From Chloranthus sessilifolius (lineage: Eukaryota; Streptophyta; Magnoliopsida; Chloranthales; Chloranthaceae), in assembly GCA_021018995.1 (NCBI GenBank), contig CM037588.1, positions 90,432,765-90,496,764 on the forward strand: a DNA stretch of 64,000 nt, read 5' to 3'. The translations under genes were made by a program, and so were the position numbers. Position 1 is the stretch's first letter, and every line of letters starts with the position of its first letter. The notes under the pieces are model-generated. The model had not been told where the DNA came from. It searched no databases and worked only from the letters and a program-made list of their open reading frames with translations. Positions 63,663-64,000 of this stretch are shown here, in pieces.

Positions 63663-64000
63663 CTATCCAAATGATTGGGCAGCATGAGCTTGTTCCACCA
63701 TTAAATCTGAGAACTGTGGTGCAGCAGGACATTGGTCAATTGAATGAGTAGGGGACTGGCATATCAGACATGCCTCCTCTACTCTTGCAACATTTGGATT
63801 TTTAAGTGAGTCCATCAATCTATCAAACTTTGTGGTTAAATTGTCCATCTTTCTTTCCAACTCATTCACCTCATAAATCTTTCCTTTGGTGGTTTGCTGA
63901 TTGTTCAACCTAGCAAGATTTTCAATATCTCTTGACAGAGATTCCTGTTCAGTTGAGTTTTCACCAATTACTTCAAATAAGTCCCACACCTCCTCAACTA
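63663..64000 (-). CDS. gag: Gag capsid end and zinc knuckle of TE-F (partial)
   Basis: The frame enters from the right edge with VWDLFEVIGENSTEQESLSR, then LERKMDNLTTKFDRLMDSLK and the complete CCHC knuckle CLICQSPTHSIDQC at about 63770-63725. It ends AHAAQSFG at a TAG, after which the same frame continues in 63662-62082, so the break is one nonsense change. TE-E has the parallel segment at 47700-48098. Confidence 0.85.
   Translation of the reverse strand, partial: VEEVWDLFEVIGENSTEQESLSRDIENLARLNNQQTTKGKIYEVNELERKMDNLTTKFDRLMDSLKNPNVARVEEACLICQSPTHSIDQCPAAPQFSDLMVEQAHAAQSFG

Larger units (their letters stand above)
55016..64000 (-). mobile_element. TE-F: Athila element, nearly full coding set
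   Basis: On the minus strand: gag-protease (from beyond 64000 to 62082), reverse transcriptase, RNase H, integrase to 59173, word cluster, accessory ORF3 (58490 to about 56050), polypurine tract, and a putative 3' LTR to 55016. The 5' LTR and start of gag are outside. It interrupts the Ogre gag. Confidence 0.85.

Overview
The window is repeat-dense nuclear DNA of a large-genome flowering plant. The evidence is plant-type Ty3/gypsy lineages (Athila, Ogre/TatII and Tekay-like chromovirus), tRNA-Asp, tRNA-Arg and tRNA-Met primer sites, a plant Helitron with a PIF1-like helicase, and GT-AG introns. I found no intact host gene, rRNA, tRNA or CRISPR array. Almost all coding signal belongs to mobile elements, most of them broken by stops, frameshifts and nesting.

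Left block (1-36.9 kb) is a nest. The oldest visible host is a minus-strand Helitron, now in pieces at 20672-23112 and 35068-about 36905. A minus-strand Ogre/TatII element (13055-20671) abuts its truncated helicase. An Athila-like non-autonomous block, TE-B (2516-13054), abuts the Ogre downstream of its protease. TE-A (1-2515), a second Athila-like element, sits inside the 3' LTR of TE-B. Independently a Tekay-like chromovirus, TE-D (23113-35062, plus strand), split the Helitron with a 5-bp AATCG target duplication. TE-D carries two frame-restoring introns, a chromodomain and an extra ORF broken by an internal inversion.

Middle (36.9-44.6 kb) is mostly unassignable AT-rich DNA. It holds a diverged tandem repeat, a TA microsatellite, an RNase H remnant with a 54-bp tandem repeat in its 3' flank (LINE-like), and a solo-LTR-like unit with a tRNA-like module.

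Right block (44.6-64 kb) is a second nest: TE-E (plus, Athila-like, gag and protease but no reverse transcriptase), then a plus-strand Ogre/TatII element (51154-55015) inserted at the 3' end of TE-E, then a nearly complete minus-strand Athila element TE-F (55016 to beyond 64000) inserted in the Ogre gag.

The most unusual signal crosses family boundaries. Each of the six element families carries its own short palindromic word repeated many times: TCGATTAATCGA in TE-A, GACCGGTC/ACTAGTC in TE-B, GCGTATATAATATATACGC in Ogre, TTCGATGATCGAA in TE-D, CCTATCGA in TE-E and TTTTCGAAAAG in TE-F. The clusters occur in the LTR, usually 0.2-0.3 kb upstream of a TATA box, and again inside the element 0.2-0.4 kb upstream of gag or of an accessory ORF. 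This looks like paired promoter/binding-site modules that drift together within an element.
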